This document shows positions 53,771 through 63,247 of a DNA stretch of 64,000 bases, piece after piece. Each line of letters begins with the position of its first letter. Position 1 is the stretch's first letter. The position numbers and the translations under genes are program-made. This stretch comes from Oasisia sp. SBJ-2009. Its lineage: Eukaryota > Annelida > Polychaeta > Sabellida > Siboglinidae. Location of the stretch: positions 33,806,029 to 33,870,028 of the forward strand of contig OZ024864.1 of NCBI GenBank assembly GCA_964017155.1, in the 5' to 3' direction. The notes under the pieces were generated by a model that saw only the letters and a list, made by a program, of their open reading frames with translations, did not search any database and was not told the origin of the DNA.

Positions 53771-54375
53771 TCACCACCTCTGGTCTCACCACCACCTGAC
53801 ACGTCGTCACCTCTGGTCTCACCACCACCTGACACGTCGTCACCTCTGGTCTCACCACCACCTGACACGTCGCCACCTCTGGTCTCACCACCACCTGACA
53901 CGTCGCCACCTCTGGTCTCACCACCACCTGACACGTCGCCACCACCGGCCTCACCACCACCTGACACGTCGCCACCTCTGGTCTCACCACCACCTGACAC
54001 GTCGTCACCTCTGGTCTCACCACCACCTGACACGTCGTCACCTCTGGCCTCACCACCACCTGACACGACGTCACCTCTGGTCTCGCCACCACCTAACACG
54101 TCGTCACCTCTGGTCTCACCACCACCTGATACGTCGTCACCTCTGGTCTCACCACCACCTGACACGTCGTCACCTCTGGTCTCACCACCACCTGACACGT
54201 CGTCACCTCTGGTCTCACCACCACCTGATACGTCGTCACCTCTGGCCTCACCACCACCTGACACGTCGCCACCACCGGTCTCACCACCACCTGACACGTC
54301 GCCACCTCTGGCCTCACCACCACCTGACACGTCGCCACCACCGGTCTCACCACCACCTGACACGTCGCCACCTCT
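53770..54375. repeat. 33-bp tandem repeat in the LTR element
   Basis: About 18 copies of cacctctggtctcaccacca cctgacacgtcgt with t/c, tcg/acg and ctct/accg variants. Confidence 0.94.
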
Positions 54376-54666
54376 TGTCTCACCACCTCACACCGCTCAA
54401 CCACCTCACACGTCGCAACCTCGCACCGCTCAACCACCGGTCTCATCACCTCGCACCGCTCAACCACCGGTCTACCTGTTGGAGCTGGTGGGGCCCAATC
54501 GAGCTGAAGGGCATCCATAAACATTGCCACTAACGCAGCATGGGACTTTGCCAATAACGCCGCAATTTCCTCGTCCGTCATACTGGTAGTCTGTATAAAC
54601 TACACGACTGTGCAGCAGGGTCTTCTGATTTCTTTTTGCTGGGCGATCCCACTTCCGGACACCATT

Positions 54667-55040
54667 TGTCAAGGATGGACACGGAGCGTTTCGCCAGTAT
54701 GACACATCTTTATTCTCACAGAATCACAAAGAAGAACGAAGACCCTGCCCACAATCAGGAGTCAGGATAAAATGTGCACCATGGCACATAACTGGGATAC
54801 CGCAAGAACTCAGGTAAAATCAAATCATGCTGCTACTCGAAAAACATGTGTGCCGGCTTCCACAGCGGCAATTCAAGTCCCAATCCTTCCCGCGCGAACC
54901 AAATCCCGCTCCCGCAAAGCTAATCAAACAACAGCGCCCTCCACCGTTGATCACCACCAATCAACCACCTCGTTAACCAACATGTGGCGCCACCACAAAT
55001 AAATAAAAATATACAAACAACATCATGGCTGTCCATGACA
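54667..55040 (-). repeat. 5' LTR of the LTR retrotransposon
   Basis: 374 bp; on the minus strand it precedes the primer-binding site. See the whole-element entry. Confidence 0.92.
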
Positions 55041-55178
55041 ATAATAACACAAGTTTTATTAGCAACTCAACTGAGTTGGATTGACATTACAATAGGTTAC
55101 AATTGACTCATCAAAACATCATACAAATACAATAGAAATACATTTGATACCGCAAATCATACCGTACTAATAACCTTT

Positions 55179-57086
55179 TTACTGACAGTTGTATAAAGCC
55201 CACGGTATAAAGGAGTTACGGAATCTATTCGTTCTAGTAACTGGTAACGGGTACACATTTTCTTGTCTAATATTATACTCGGTATGTCTTTTGTCAGGCA
55301 GCAGATAATTTAATCTATGTGTGCCGACTTTAATTTTATCAAAATATTTTTGACAAATGCTCTCCCGTCTTACATTCAACGTATCCAGGTTAACACGTCT
55401 TAGTATCTCCGCGTAACCCAATCTAGGAAAAATACATTTTAATGCCCTTTTTTGTATAACTTCAATATTGTCAGACAAATATTGGGGCAAGTTAGTGTGC
55501 CATACAGAACATGCATATTCTAGAACTGGGCTCACCACACTAACATATACACTGACCAGATCTTTCTGTGTAATCCCTGCACGCTTTAACTGATATAGCA
55601 TGTACAAGCGTTTACCAGCTTTTTTCACAATAGTATCTACGTGTTTGTTCCATGTCAGATCCTGAGAAATGGTCACACCTAATAGTTTGGCATGGCAAAC
55701 TTGTGCTACATCCCTCCCATCAATTTTTATATTCGGGATAGTGCTTCTGAAATTGCCATCTTGTGCAAAACTAATGATTATTTCTTTTGATTTTTCGGAA
55801 TTAATTTTCATGTCATTCTTTTCTGTCCATCTAGCAGCAATATCAACCGACTCTTGAATGACAGATACACCCTTTCTGTCGCATATTTCAAATAACGTAC
55901 TATCATCTACATACTTATATAGTGGAACAGTCGTTCTTAAATCATTTATGTAAACAAGGAAACATTTAGGTCCAGACAATGTCCCTTGCGGTACTCCCCC
56001 ATTGGGATGACCAGAATGGGAATATTCATTTCCTATTTTTACTCGTTGAGTTCTGTCTAATAGAAATGTTGCCATCCATCTTAAAATATGTGCGGGCAAC
56101 CCATACGATTGTAGCTTATCTAGCAACAAATGATGATTAATAAGATCAAACGCTTTGCTAAAGTCTAGCATTACAACTCTGACATAAGAATTCAATTTAT
56201 CTGTCGCCTTATACCACATATGAACCAGTTCGACAAGAACATCTGTTGTGGACGTTCCGCTAATTCCTCCAAATTGCTTAGCATCAATTTCACCTTCAAT
56301 TGTTTCATCCACCCATTTCATTATTATTGATTCAAACACCTTGGCAGCTATTGGAGTTAGTGAAATTGGTCTAATGTCTTTTTCAATCGACACAGGGGGG
56401 CTTGTTTTTGGCAACGGTATTACATTGGCCATTTTCCATTCCATAGGGAGTACACCTTTTCTTAGTGAATTGTTAAAAATAGCAGTTAATGGAGGGGCGA
56501 GAACATTTGCATAGTTTCTTAACACCCATGCAGGTATGTTGTCAGGCCCAGTAGCCTTGTTGGCTTTAACACTCTCCAAAGCTTTAAAAGTAGTATATAC
56601 GCTTATCACATACTGATCCGGCAGTTCCTCGTTAACGTCCAACACCTTGTGGTTCTTATTTAACCGAGGCAAATGGTCACTCACAGACACAAAGAAATCA
56701 TTCATTGTATTGGCCAGTAAGCCACAATCACCATCCGTTGTTTTGTTAGCTAGACCTTGCATGCATGAATTGCCATTTGTTTTAAGTCCCATTATTGTTT
56801 TCATATGCTTCCACCAATCGTGGGATCCCGATTCATGCATTGCTGCAATTTGTGTTTGGTAAAAATTATACTTAAGTTTCGACGCGGCTCGGTTGACCTT
56901 ATTACGCAATATTTTTGCTTGATTCATATCACCACTCATGTGAGCTCGCTGTCGTTTACGAACTAAGTCTCTGAACCAGTCTGTAACCCATGGTTTATCA
57001 GCCGTATGCCTCGTAACAACTTTAGTAGGAAAGCATATTTCCATCAGGTTGCTAATAATATGAATATTGATCTGCACATGAATCAA
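55179..57086 (-). CDS. LINE 2 reverse transcriptase part of ORF2
   Basis: 635 codons without a stop. Linker with DKPWVTDWFRDLVRKRQRAH, then RT motifs KANKATGPDNIPAWVL, WKMANVIPLPKT, DIRPISLTPIAAKVFE, VRVVMLDFSKAFDLINH, GVPQGTLSGPKCFLVYINDL and catalytic YVDDS (V in place of the more common A of F/Y-A-D-D). After KLLGVTIS comes the thumb and a C-terminal region ending NRFRNSFIPWALYNCQ, a typical end for CR1/L2-type ORF2. Here it lacks its own plausible start, because it is normally translated as one protein with the endonuclease. Confidence 0.92.
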   Translation of the reverse strand: MIHVQINIHIISNLMEICFPTKVVTRHTADKPWVTDWFRDLVRKRQRAHMSGDMNQAKILRNKVNRAASKLKYNFYQTQIAAMHESGSHDWWKHMKTIMGLKTNGNSCMQGLANKTTDGDCGLLANTMNDFFVSVSDHLPRLNKNHKVLDVNEELPDQYVISVYTTFKALESVKANKATGPDNIPAWVLRNYANVLAPPLTAIFNNSLRKGVLPMEWKMANVIPLPKTSPPVSIEKDIRPISLTPIAAKVFESIIMKWVDETIEGEIDAKQFGGISGTSTTDVLVELVHMWYKATDKLNSYVRVVMLDFSKAFDLINHHLLLDKLQSYGLPAHILRWMATFLLDRTQRVKIGNEYSHSGHPNGGVPQGTLSGPKCFLVYINDLRTTVPLYKYVDDSTLFEICDRKGVSVIQESVDIAARWTEKNDMKINSEKSKEIIISFAQDGNFRSTIPNIKIDGRDVAQVCHAKLLGVTISQDLTWNKHVDTIVKKAGKRLYMLYQLKRAGITQKDLVSVYVSVVSPVLEYACSVWHTNLPQYLSDNIEVIQKRALKCIFPRLGYAEILRRVNLDTLNVRRESICQKYFDKIKVGTHRLNYLLPDKRHTEYNIRQENVYPLPVTRTNRFRNSFIPWALYNCQ

Positions 57087-57954
57087 GCCTAAATAGGGGT
57101 TCCCATTTAATGGCTGATAAAGCCATATTGAATGTGGCTTTTTCTTTTGGCCCCATACACCTTACGGTTAACCGTGTCACGCATCCAGTATCAACTGAGC
57201 TTTTCGCTTTAGGTTTAAGCAAAACCATGTTATGGTCCGATGACCCCAGTTCGGAGATAGTAACAGGTGGGGTGAATACCTCCTCCATATTCGTCCATAT
57301 TTTGTCTAATATCGCCTGTCCACGTGTTACAACATTAACTACTTGGACAAATCTATAGTGGGTTTTCATAAAGTTATCCCGCAACTGGTTGAAATCGCCA
57401 GTTATGATCACACCACATTCTGGGTGTTTTCGCATTACAGTGTCAATGCTGGTGATTAAATGATCACGTATTTTTAAATACTCCGTCTTTGGAGTATAAT
57501 ATAAACATGCCACCAGTATACATGAACATTTTCGAGGCGTTTTCTTTGGCATAACCTTAATCCACATTACCTCTAAATCATCAACCTCCATATCATTCAA
57601 TCTCTTATACTTTAAATCATGTCTAATGTAGCAAGCTACACCACCGGCTCGTCCATGACCCCTGTCTTTTCTCTCTAAGCAATACCCTTGCATAGTAAGG
57701 CTACTTGAATCCATATAGTCTTTAAACCATGTCTCACTAACACATACAATTGAGACATCATGTGTTGCTACAGTTACATGCAATTCGTCCACTTTTTCAC
57801 TGTTCAAAGATCTGGCATTTAAATTAATTAAGGAAGGCAGATCCCATTTGCGTATTTTGTCCGTTGTTGGATTCGGAACACAAAACCGCGTTGAATCAGA
57901 GTTCTCGGTTTGTGTGTTCAGGGGAAGTTCCATGGCCAGATCGTTTAGGCCCAT
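57052..57954 (-). CDS. LINE 2 endonuclease part of ORF2
   Basis: 300 codons from ATG at 57954. APE-type endonuclease motifs: LINLNARSLNS (the family's N-x-R), VCVSETWF (catalytic E), GYCLERKDR, VACLYYTP, ITGDFNQL (D-x-N) and SELGSSDHNMVL (SDH). The frame ends at 57052 after CADQYSYY. The reverse-transcriptase frame continues 1 nt shifted at a T-rich stretch (57052-57062), so one extra base most likely broke an originally continuous ORF2. It nicks target DNA for target-primed reverse transcription. Confidence 0.9.
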   Translation of the reverse strand: MGLNDLAMELPLNTQTENSDSTRFCVPNPTTDKIRKWDLPSLINLNARSLNSEKVDELHVTVATHDVSIVCVSETWFKDYMDSSSLTMQGYCLERKDRGHGRAGGVACYIRHDLKYKRLNDMEVDDLEVMWIKVMPKKTPRKCSCILVACLYYTPKTEYLKIRDHLITSIDTVMRKHPECGVIITGDFNQLRDNFMKTHYRFVQVVNVVTRGQAILDKIWTNMEEVFTPPVTISELGSSDHNMVLLKPKAKSSVDTGCVTRLTVRCMGPKEKATFNMALSAIKWEPLFRLDSCADQYSYY

Positions 57955-57957
57955 TTC

Positions 57958-58317
57958 CTAATCACGGGTGTGATGCTTTTCTTTATGTCCCCGTTCCCCG
58001 CACTGACGACACAACACTTTGTCGGGGTGTCTGCAGGTGGCAGTGACGTGGTTCGTCTCACCGCATTTGGCACACTTGCCCATCGACTGACGAGTACGAC
58101 GCTTAACCACTGTCCACTTACCGTCAGGTGCCACTGTTGCGTTCGGCGATCGGTCGTGGTTCGTTGCGTTTGACACGTGTCGGTGTTGTTGTTGATGTTG
58201 GCGTTTGTGCTGTTTCGGTGGCTGTTCTGGGAGAGACAGATTCAACAGCAATCTGCCAACTCCGCTCTCAGATAGATGCAGCCCGTCTCTCTGGAAAGCC
58301 GCGTCGTCGGCAGCCCC
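57958..58317 (-). CDS. LINE 2 ORF1 C-terminal part with CCHC zinc knuckles
   Basis: Open from the 5' truncation (about 58317) to TAG at 57960-57958. It begins FQRDGLHLSESGVGRLLLNL, resembling the end of an SGNH/esterase-type ORF1 domain (D-G-x-H-L-S...G). A Gln/His-rich basic stretch follows, then CAKCGETNHVTATC (C-x2-C-x4-H-x4-C) and CRQCGERGHKEKHH (C-x2-C-x4-H-x4-H). ORF1 proteins bind element RNA. The ORF2 ATG starts 3 nt after the stop (TAG-gaa-ATG), suggesting termination-reinitiation. Confidence 0.8.
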   Translation of the reverse strand, partial: GAADDAAFQRDGLHLSESGVGRLLLNLSLPEQPPKQHKRQHQQQHRHVSNATNHDRSPNATVAPDGKWTVVKRRTRQSMGKCAKCGETNHVTATCRHPDKVLCRQCGERGHKEKHHTRD

Positions 58318-58326
58318 GTTAAAAGC

Positions 58327-59460
58327 TTTAACGTCTAAATTGATCGTATGACATCATTTAAATGTTACTAAATTATATTAATCAAAATTAATACACAACT
58401 ACATGCTAGTATTGCATTATTAAGAGATTATGACAAGCATGCCGTCTACCGGAAAAATTATATTAACGGCTTGTTAAAACATTTATCCAGAAGGTGGCGA
58501 CATTTAACGTTTCCGTGGATACGTCAAAAATGGATTCCTTCACGTTTTGTCATACATTCTAATCAACAATTAATGTACATTTATTAATCTCCAGCAACAT
58601 ACGAATACTTTCTAGCATACATACACTAATTATTATTGCTCCGGCATGTCGGCTTAGACAAATATGTCTTCCTGATTGCAACGTATTAGTCGTAATTGGC
58701 GTTTTTGATCACGCCCAAGGGTTGTGGATTTATTATTAATTATTTGAAAAATGTATACATATCTAGGCCAACTAGACGGCACACAGCTTGATGAACCTTC
58801 GTGTGTTGCAGTTTGACTGATGGGGTGTAGACAATAGTAGAGATGCGCATTATTCGTGTTATGTTTGTCAGTTCGAAATTACGGTATTGCTTTACATAAA
58901 TGTGTAATAGTGTTTCAATCCCATAGTATTGTTTTAGCAAAACATAGTTTGGCTGATCCACGGATATGGAAGAGGTTACACCGTTTCACATATGATCGGG
59001 CCAGTAGCTCACTTGAATTTATCCTATATGGAAATCATTTACTGAATACATAAAAACATTAATGTCTAAATTGATCGTATCACATTTTTTAAATGTTATT
59101 AAATTATATAAATCACAATTAATACAACAAAATACATGTTACAATTGTATTATTTTGTGATTGTGACAAGCATGCCGTCTACCGGAATACATTTACGGCT
59201 AGTTACGTAATTTATCCAGAAGGTAGCGACATTTAACGTTTCCGTGGATACGTCAAAAATAGATTACTTCATGTTTTGTTATACTTTCTAATCAACAACT
59301 AATGTCCATTTATTAGTCTCCAGCAACATACGAATACTTTCTAGCATACGTACACTATTTATGGTTGCGACGTATTAGTCGTAACTGGGGTTTTTGATCA
59401 CGCGGAAGGGTTGTGGATGTATTGTTAATATTTTGAAATACTCATTAAAAATGTGAATTG
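58327..59460. repeat. Repeat family copies E and F in tandem
   Basis: E 58327-59058 starts taacgtctaaattgatcgta and ends gaaatcatttactgaataca. F begins taatgtctaaattgatcgta at about 59059 and fades near 59460. Both carry catgccgtctaccggaa-, ccagaaggt-gcgacatt and cgtttccgtggatacgtc. The E/F junction shows what the D/E junction looked like before LINE 2 inserted. Confidence 0.85.
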
Positions 59461-59773
59461 TATGCATTGAAATATTTAACAATAATGTAAATATATCATG
59501 CAACTGATCATGCAATTGAACCTTAAATTAATTAAGCTCAGATGTCGGTCAACTGTCAACTTGTAGGCTAATCTTATGAATTCATTTATTAAAATTGTGA
59601 ACACGGTATTTGGTTATTGGTCTTACTTCATCAACCGTCCCCTCCATATATTATAAAAGAATCGTCCTTGAATCCGTCATTCACATTTACCCGTGTCGAA
59701 AGCACCCCCTAGAGTTAGATCAATCGAACCGTCAACACGAGAATCGTGACATATGCCTCCAGGAATATATATT
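59461..59773. other. 3' flank of the SDR-glycosyltransferase gene
   Basis: AT-rich, no feature recognised apart from an AATAAA overlapping the stop codon of the gene on the minus strand (59772-59777). Confidence 0.5.
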
Positions 59774-60242
59774 TTATTTGTGAAGCAAATAGGCGCCTGA
59801 CAGTTTACCTTCATAGCCTTTATATTTACTTGTCAACGGAAACCCGCAGAAGGTGACGTCATCGAAGTATTTGTGAGCGACATAGTTCACCGCTGCCGTA
59901 TTGCAATTGTCACCAGCTATGTCGCTCAGTACATCCGTCAGGTGACGCAGAAAGCGCAGTATGATATGTCTAGGACCGCCGATAACGCCTGCGTTGTAAA
60001 CGACGGAGAATTTTGCCAGCGACCTGGTCTCTCCCTTGTTATCGAAACCATACCCAAAGCACATTCTAATTTTATTGACCGTCCACGGTAGACTGCCGAT
60101 AAGTGGATAATCTTTCATGTCTTCACCAATGTACAGATGGTCTCCCATTAGGCGCATCAGGTCGAAAGGGTTGCGCAAGAAGACGACATCGGATATGTCC
60201 GAAAACAGTATGTATTTGATGGTCGGGCGACTTTCGATGTAC
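59774..60242 (-). CDS. SDR-GT fusion exon 4 (GT-A-like domain, stop)
   Basis: Acceptor ...agaagaaagctttctttcag type (cttctttcag ends at 60243); one base completes Arg, then YIESRPTIKYILFSDISDVV, FLRNPFDLM, MCFGYGFDNKGETRSLAKF, YNAGVIGGPRHII, and a C-terminus KLSGAYLLHK with TAA. Confidence 0.82.
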
Positions 60243-62871
60243 CTGAAAGAAGAAAGTTAAATATATCTCGTCCTCAAACGTTTCTGGTAAAATTCCAGTT
60301 TTCTCATCTGTGTCACGCCCATAGCGACTCCCCGTTGGGAAAAAGAGTTCTTCCTGTAGCTACATAGTCCGAATTTATTAAGCTACAACCGCTAGGGATG
60401 TAAGTGTTTATTATAAAATCTAAAACGTCAACCAGAAATACGCCCAACAGCAACCCCCTCCCCCGTAATATCCCCGTGGAAATATTTTTACCACATGTTA
60501 CTTATAGCAAATCAAAAGGTTAAGTAGAATGCAAACCAGATATTTATCCTGAGTACCTGAGGAAATGGAAATAGCGATCGTCATTCAACGACAGTTTGCC
60601 GGGAGATATCTCTTGGAACGTCACTCCCGGTTGCATCAGAATCCTGGCGGATGTAAGGACGCATTAAACATGTCCACATTGGAGTTGTCGAAAATTAAAG
60701 CTCAGTAGGCAATATAGCATTATACTGCATACTAAACATACTTGCACTATGACATGTATTGCAAGATCGCGTTATGCGAAATACCTCTGATATTTCACTT
60801 CTTGGCATTTATTTCGCTAACAAGGTACGCTACTATAAATTATATAACAATATATTTTATTTTTATTCATTTTATATATTAATCTGTTATCACCTACCAA
60901 CCACTTTGTCCAATAACAGGGAACGAGAAACGCTAAAAATAAAGATTTCGTGAAACAATAAGTATGACTAAAATGACTCGACAGTGGATGGCGTAACTTC
61001 AAAAGTTACTGTTTAGTTTATGTACAGCAACAATTCGGTTGTATCACATATTGCTTGTACTTTCCTTTTTGTGATATTTTATCTATTAACACAAGTACGT
61101 GATTACTTGTCGTGTTAGTGCGCCGCGGCTCTAATGCAATGCTATTTCATAATTGAGTTGTAGGTAATCTGCTGAACATTAATTGTTTCATGTATAACGT
61201 TGTAGTCAACAAACACTTCCTATTCCGACTCCGATTCCAATAGATATCTTGCGCTGTCAGACAATAAATAGTGTTTATGCATGCCACTGTACAAACAGTA
61301 ACAACCGTGTCTTACACATACGCTAACAATCGTTGAGACTGAACATTTTGTAAATCACCAAGAAAGGTACTTAACGCCTAGTGATATTTATATTGGTTAT
61401 GGAATACAGCGATGTAGCTAGAATATAGTTTTTATTGTCCAGCGGCAACTTACATAGACGAAACATCCGGTTTTCCGCAGTATTCGCCGAGCGAGTATAA
61501 TTCTACGAGTGTTGCACTTTAAGTGTTACTCAACGAACAACTGATTTTCCCAAATATTGATATGAGCACAACATACCTAAAGGAGTCGTCATAAAATAAA
61601 ACGGTACTTTTCTTTCAGTGAATGACAAATTAATGCCACATTTTTTACACGATGGGCTAGTCGTCTTGCATGAAAACGTACGTACCGGTAGTCAGGCGAC
61701 AACCCGTCATGGAAGACCACGCCCTTGATCCCAAGGTCGCGCATGCTCAGATGCCATCCTGCTACGTAGGTGTATTCGTCACGTGCCACGAACCTTTTGC
61801 GTTGTGGGTCCTTTTTCGACGTCAGGTAAGTCGTTAGTACGACGTCTTCACCCTCGCCTGCGGATGTGTCTGCAGTGGAATGGTCTGGTGGGTTCCAGGA
61901 CAGAAACCGAGTCCACCGCGTCGGATGTTGACCTGAGAGCCCCGTGTAGTGGCCAACGCCATCGACGACGTCCATGTCGCCGCACCAATACGTCTTCTGC
62001 AAAGCGTCGACAATCAATGACGTGAACTCCTCGACGATAGGAGAAATCGACGACGACGTCGTTGATATATGCTTGTCGATATCTGGCGATAATTGCACCT
62101 TTATCAGCGGCGTGTTGTACAGGGACCCGTACACGCGCAACACGTTTTCCATTGCGGAATCCATTACAGAATCGAATGTAACGTTCGCATTGTTGCCGAT
62201 AGCGTCGTATGCTTTGGAGACGAGTGCGTAAACTGGTCGTGGATTTTGCAGCTTCGTTCCCTCAAGTAAGGAGGAGAGGCACTGAAGTGAATGGCGCACG
62301 AAGGCAGTACGTGGAGATTCGGTTTCTAGCAAGGATATTGTGACGAAAACGATATGGCTAAAGAGAGGTAATCCCGGTGCAGTATGCTGCGACATAGACG
62401 CCGCTACACACGTCTTCGTATGGCTGATAGTGAGCTGCTTTTCGGTCGCAGTCAGCTCGGCAAACAGATCGGTCAGTACCCGGCTTTCGTTTGCGGGAAC
62501 TCGCAACTCTTGGTCGACGTGCTGCATCAGTGTGACGCGATGGCCGTTGTGAAGAAGTCGTCGAGCTAGACGGCAGCCGACGAGAGAAAGATCACCGACG
62601 ATGAGCACGTTCATCGCCACGTCATGTCCTCTGCCGTCGGCCGTAGTGTCACCCGACGAACATGGCCCTGTAATAAGGCAACACAGCCACGTAGACCGTA
62701 CGTCTTACATGTGGCGTTTTCGTAAGTTTGATACATCCGGAAGACCTGTGTCATTTCAGTAGCTACATAAAACAACGAAAAAGTGTATTGCAGAAACAAA
62801 AAGCAGCCAACGAAGACTACAAGACCACCAGGCCTGTGCAATATGAAAATGAAACAACGAACAACGACCAT
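59774..62871 (-). CDS. Type II membrane SDR-like/glycosyltransferase fusion protein, four exons
   Basis: Minus-strand exons 62709-62871, 61686-62667, 60557-60643, 59774-60242 join in phase (1, 2, 2) through GT-AG introns into 566 residues. Residues ~17-38 form a signal anchor (GLVVFVGCFLFLQYTFSLFYV). About 74-290: Rossmann fold of the extended-SDR type, MNVLIVGDLSLVGCRLARRL with the first and last Gly of GxxGxxG, but F219 and M223 stand where Y-x3-K is expected (FDSVMDSAMENVLRVYG). About 328-566: GT-A-like domain with VVLTTYLTSKKD, WHLSMRDLGIKGVVFHDG, YILFSDISDVVFLRNPFDLM (DxD-like) and YNAGVIGG, usual for nucleotide-sugar transferases. Likely Golgi-resident. I do not recognise a named ortholog; substrate unknown. 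Confidence 0.75.
60557..60643 (-). CDS. SDR-GT fusion exon 3
   Basis: 87 bp; acceptor ...cttacatccgccag, donor gtactc; phases 2 and 2. It reads (R)ILMQPGVTFQEISPGKLSLN DDRYFHFL(R), linking DGLSPDY of exon 2 to YIESRPT of exon 4. Confidence 0.78.
60644..61685 (-). other. Intron 2 of the SDR-GT gene
   Basis: About 1 kb, AT-rich, no repeat copy or gene recognised. Confidence 0.6.
61686..62667 (-). CDS. SDR-GT fusion exon 2 (Rossmann domain, start of GT domain)
   Basis: 982 bp, CpG-rich compared with its surroundings. Acceptor ...gccttattacag, donor gtacgt after GAC TAC CG. It encodes WPCSSGDTTADGRGHDVA, then MNVLIVGDLSLVG and the rest of the SDR-like domain, a linker, and the first part of the GT domain up to VVFHDGLSPDY. 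Confidence 0.82.
62668..62708 (-). other. 41-bp intron
   Basis: gtaagacgta ... ccttattacag on the minus strand. Removing it joins ENAT/W-PCSSG in frame; without removal the signal-anchor frame stops 57 bp later, overlapping the Rossmann start (tgATGa-type overlap). Inferred from frame and splice consensus only. Confidence 0.65.
62709..62871 (-). CDS. SDR-GT fusion exon 1 (signal anchor)
   Basis: ATG at 62871-62869; 54 codons plus one base, donor gtaaga. It reads MVVVRCFIFILHRPGGLVVF VGCFLFLQYTFSLFYVATEM then TQVFRMYQTYENAT: short basic N-terminus, one membrane helix, then an N-glycosylation sequon (NAT), typical of Golgi type II enzymes. Confidence 0.72.
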
Positions 62872-63100
62872 ACATAACGTATACAGTATGTATCATGGAT
62901 TGCATGTCAGTGAAATTACGCGCGTGCCCACTGTCAAGCTCTGCCTTTGCCCAGCAAAGTTGATTTGCCAGCCATTATTGGCATTGCCGTATACAGTTAA
63001 TGATTGGGAGCTTGTCACGTGATGGACAAATCATTTGATTGATCCAAATCCAACACGTAGCAAGTTGCCTACATTACTCCGTCAAGCAACATGTTGAAAA
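62872..63100. other. 5' flank of the SDR-GT gene
   Basis: Presumed promoter/5'-UTR side; no motif can be assigned. Confidence 0.35.
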
Positions 63101-63103
63101 TGG

Positions 63104-63178
<75 letters not shown>

Positions 63179-63188
63179 AGTGCGCGCG

Positions 63189-63226
<38 letters not shown>

Positions 63227-63247
63227 CGTGCGTGCGCGCGCGTGTTC
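63101..63247. repeat. (GT)n microsatellite
   Basis: Nearly pure (GT)n with gcgcgc and gtgcgtgc interruptions, upstream of the SDR-GT gene. Confidence 0.95.

Larger units (their letters stand above)
53433..54581 (-). pseudogene. Gag-like, repeat-built reading frame of the LTR element
   Basis: On the minus strand an ATG at 54581, about 85 bp inside the right LTR, starts MTDEEIAALLAKSHAALVAM FMDALQLDWAPPAPTGRP, followed by VVERCEV repeats and about 18 eleven-residue PEVTTCQVVVR repeats (33-bp units), then four seventeen-residue repeats (51-bp units), ending at 53433. A single CAG-to-TAG change at 54093-54095 splits it into 162 and 219 codons. Position matches gag. Sequence beyond the first ~38 residues is low-complexity, so gag identity is inference. 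Confidence 0.6.
53020..55040 (-). mobile_element. Non-autonomous LTR retrotransposon
   Basis: Two 374-bp direct LTRs (53020-53393 and 54667-55040) that look identical, beginning TGTCA and ending TGACA. Orientation is minus: a primer-binding site TGGTGTCCGGAAGTGGGATC lies 2 nt from the right LTR (54664 downward), and a purine-rich aactggggcgga adjoins the left LTR (53394-53407). TATATTTTTATTTA and AATAAA occur in the expected order within the LTR on that strand. Flanks are ataataa on both sides. Internal 1273 bp, no pol, one repeat-built frame. It lies in the (TAA)n tail of LINE 2. Confidence 0.92.
55041..58321 (-). mobile_element. LINE 2: nearly complete jockey-superfamily retrotransposon
   Basis: Minus-strand element with, in order, the C-terminal part of ORF1 (58317-57958), an APE-type endonuclease and a reverse transcriptase, a 138-bp 3' UTR and a (TTA)n tail. 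The tail's remainder lies at 53011-53019, beyond the LTR insertion. It sits between repeat copies D and E. 5'-truncated inside ORF1. One frame change separates endonuclease from reverse transcriptase. Confidence 0.9.

Noticed and set aside
53337..54533. 398-codon plus-strand His/Arg-rich frame
   Set aside because: Antisense shadow of the 33- and 51-bp repeats in a minus-oriented LTR element.
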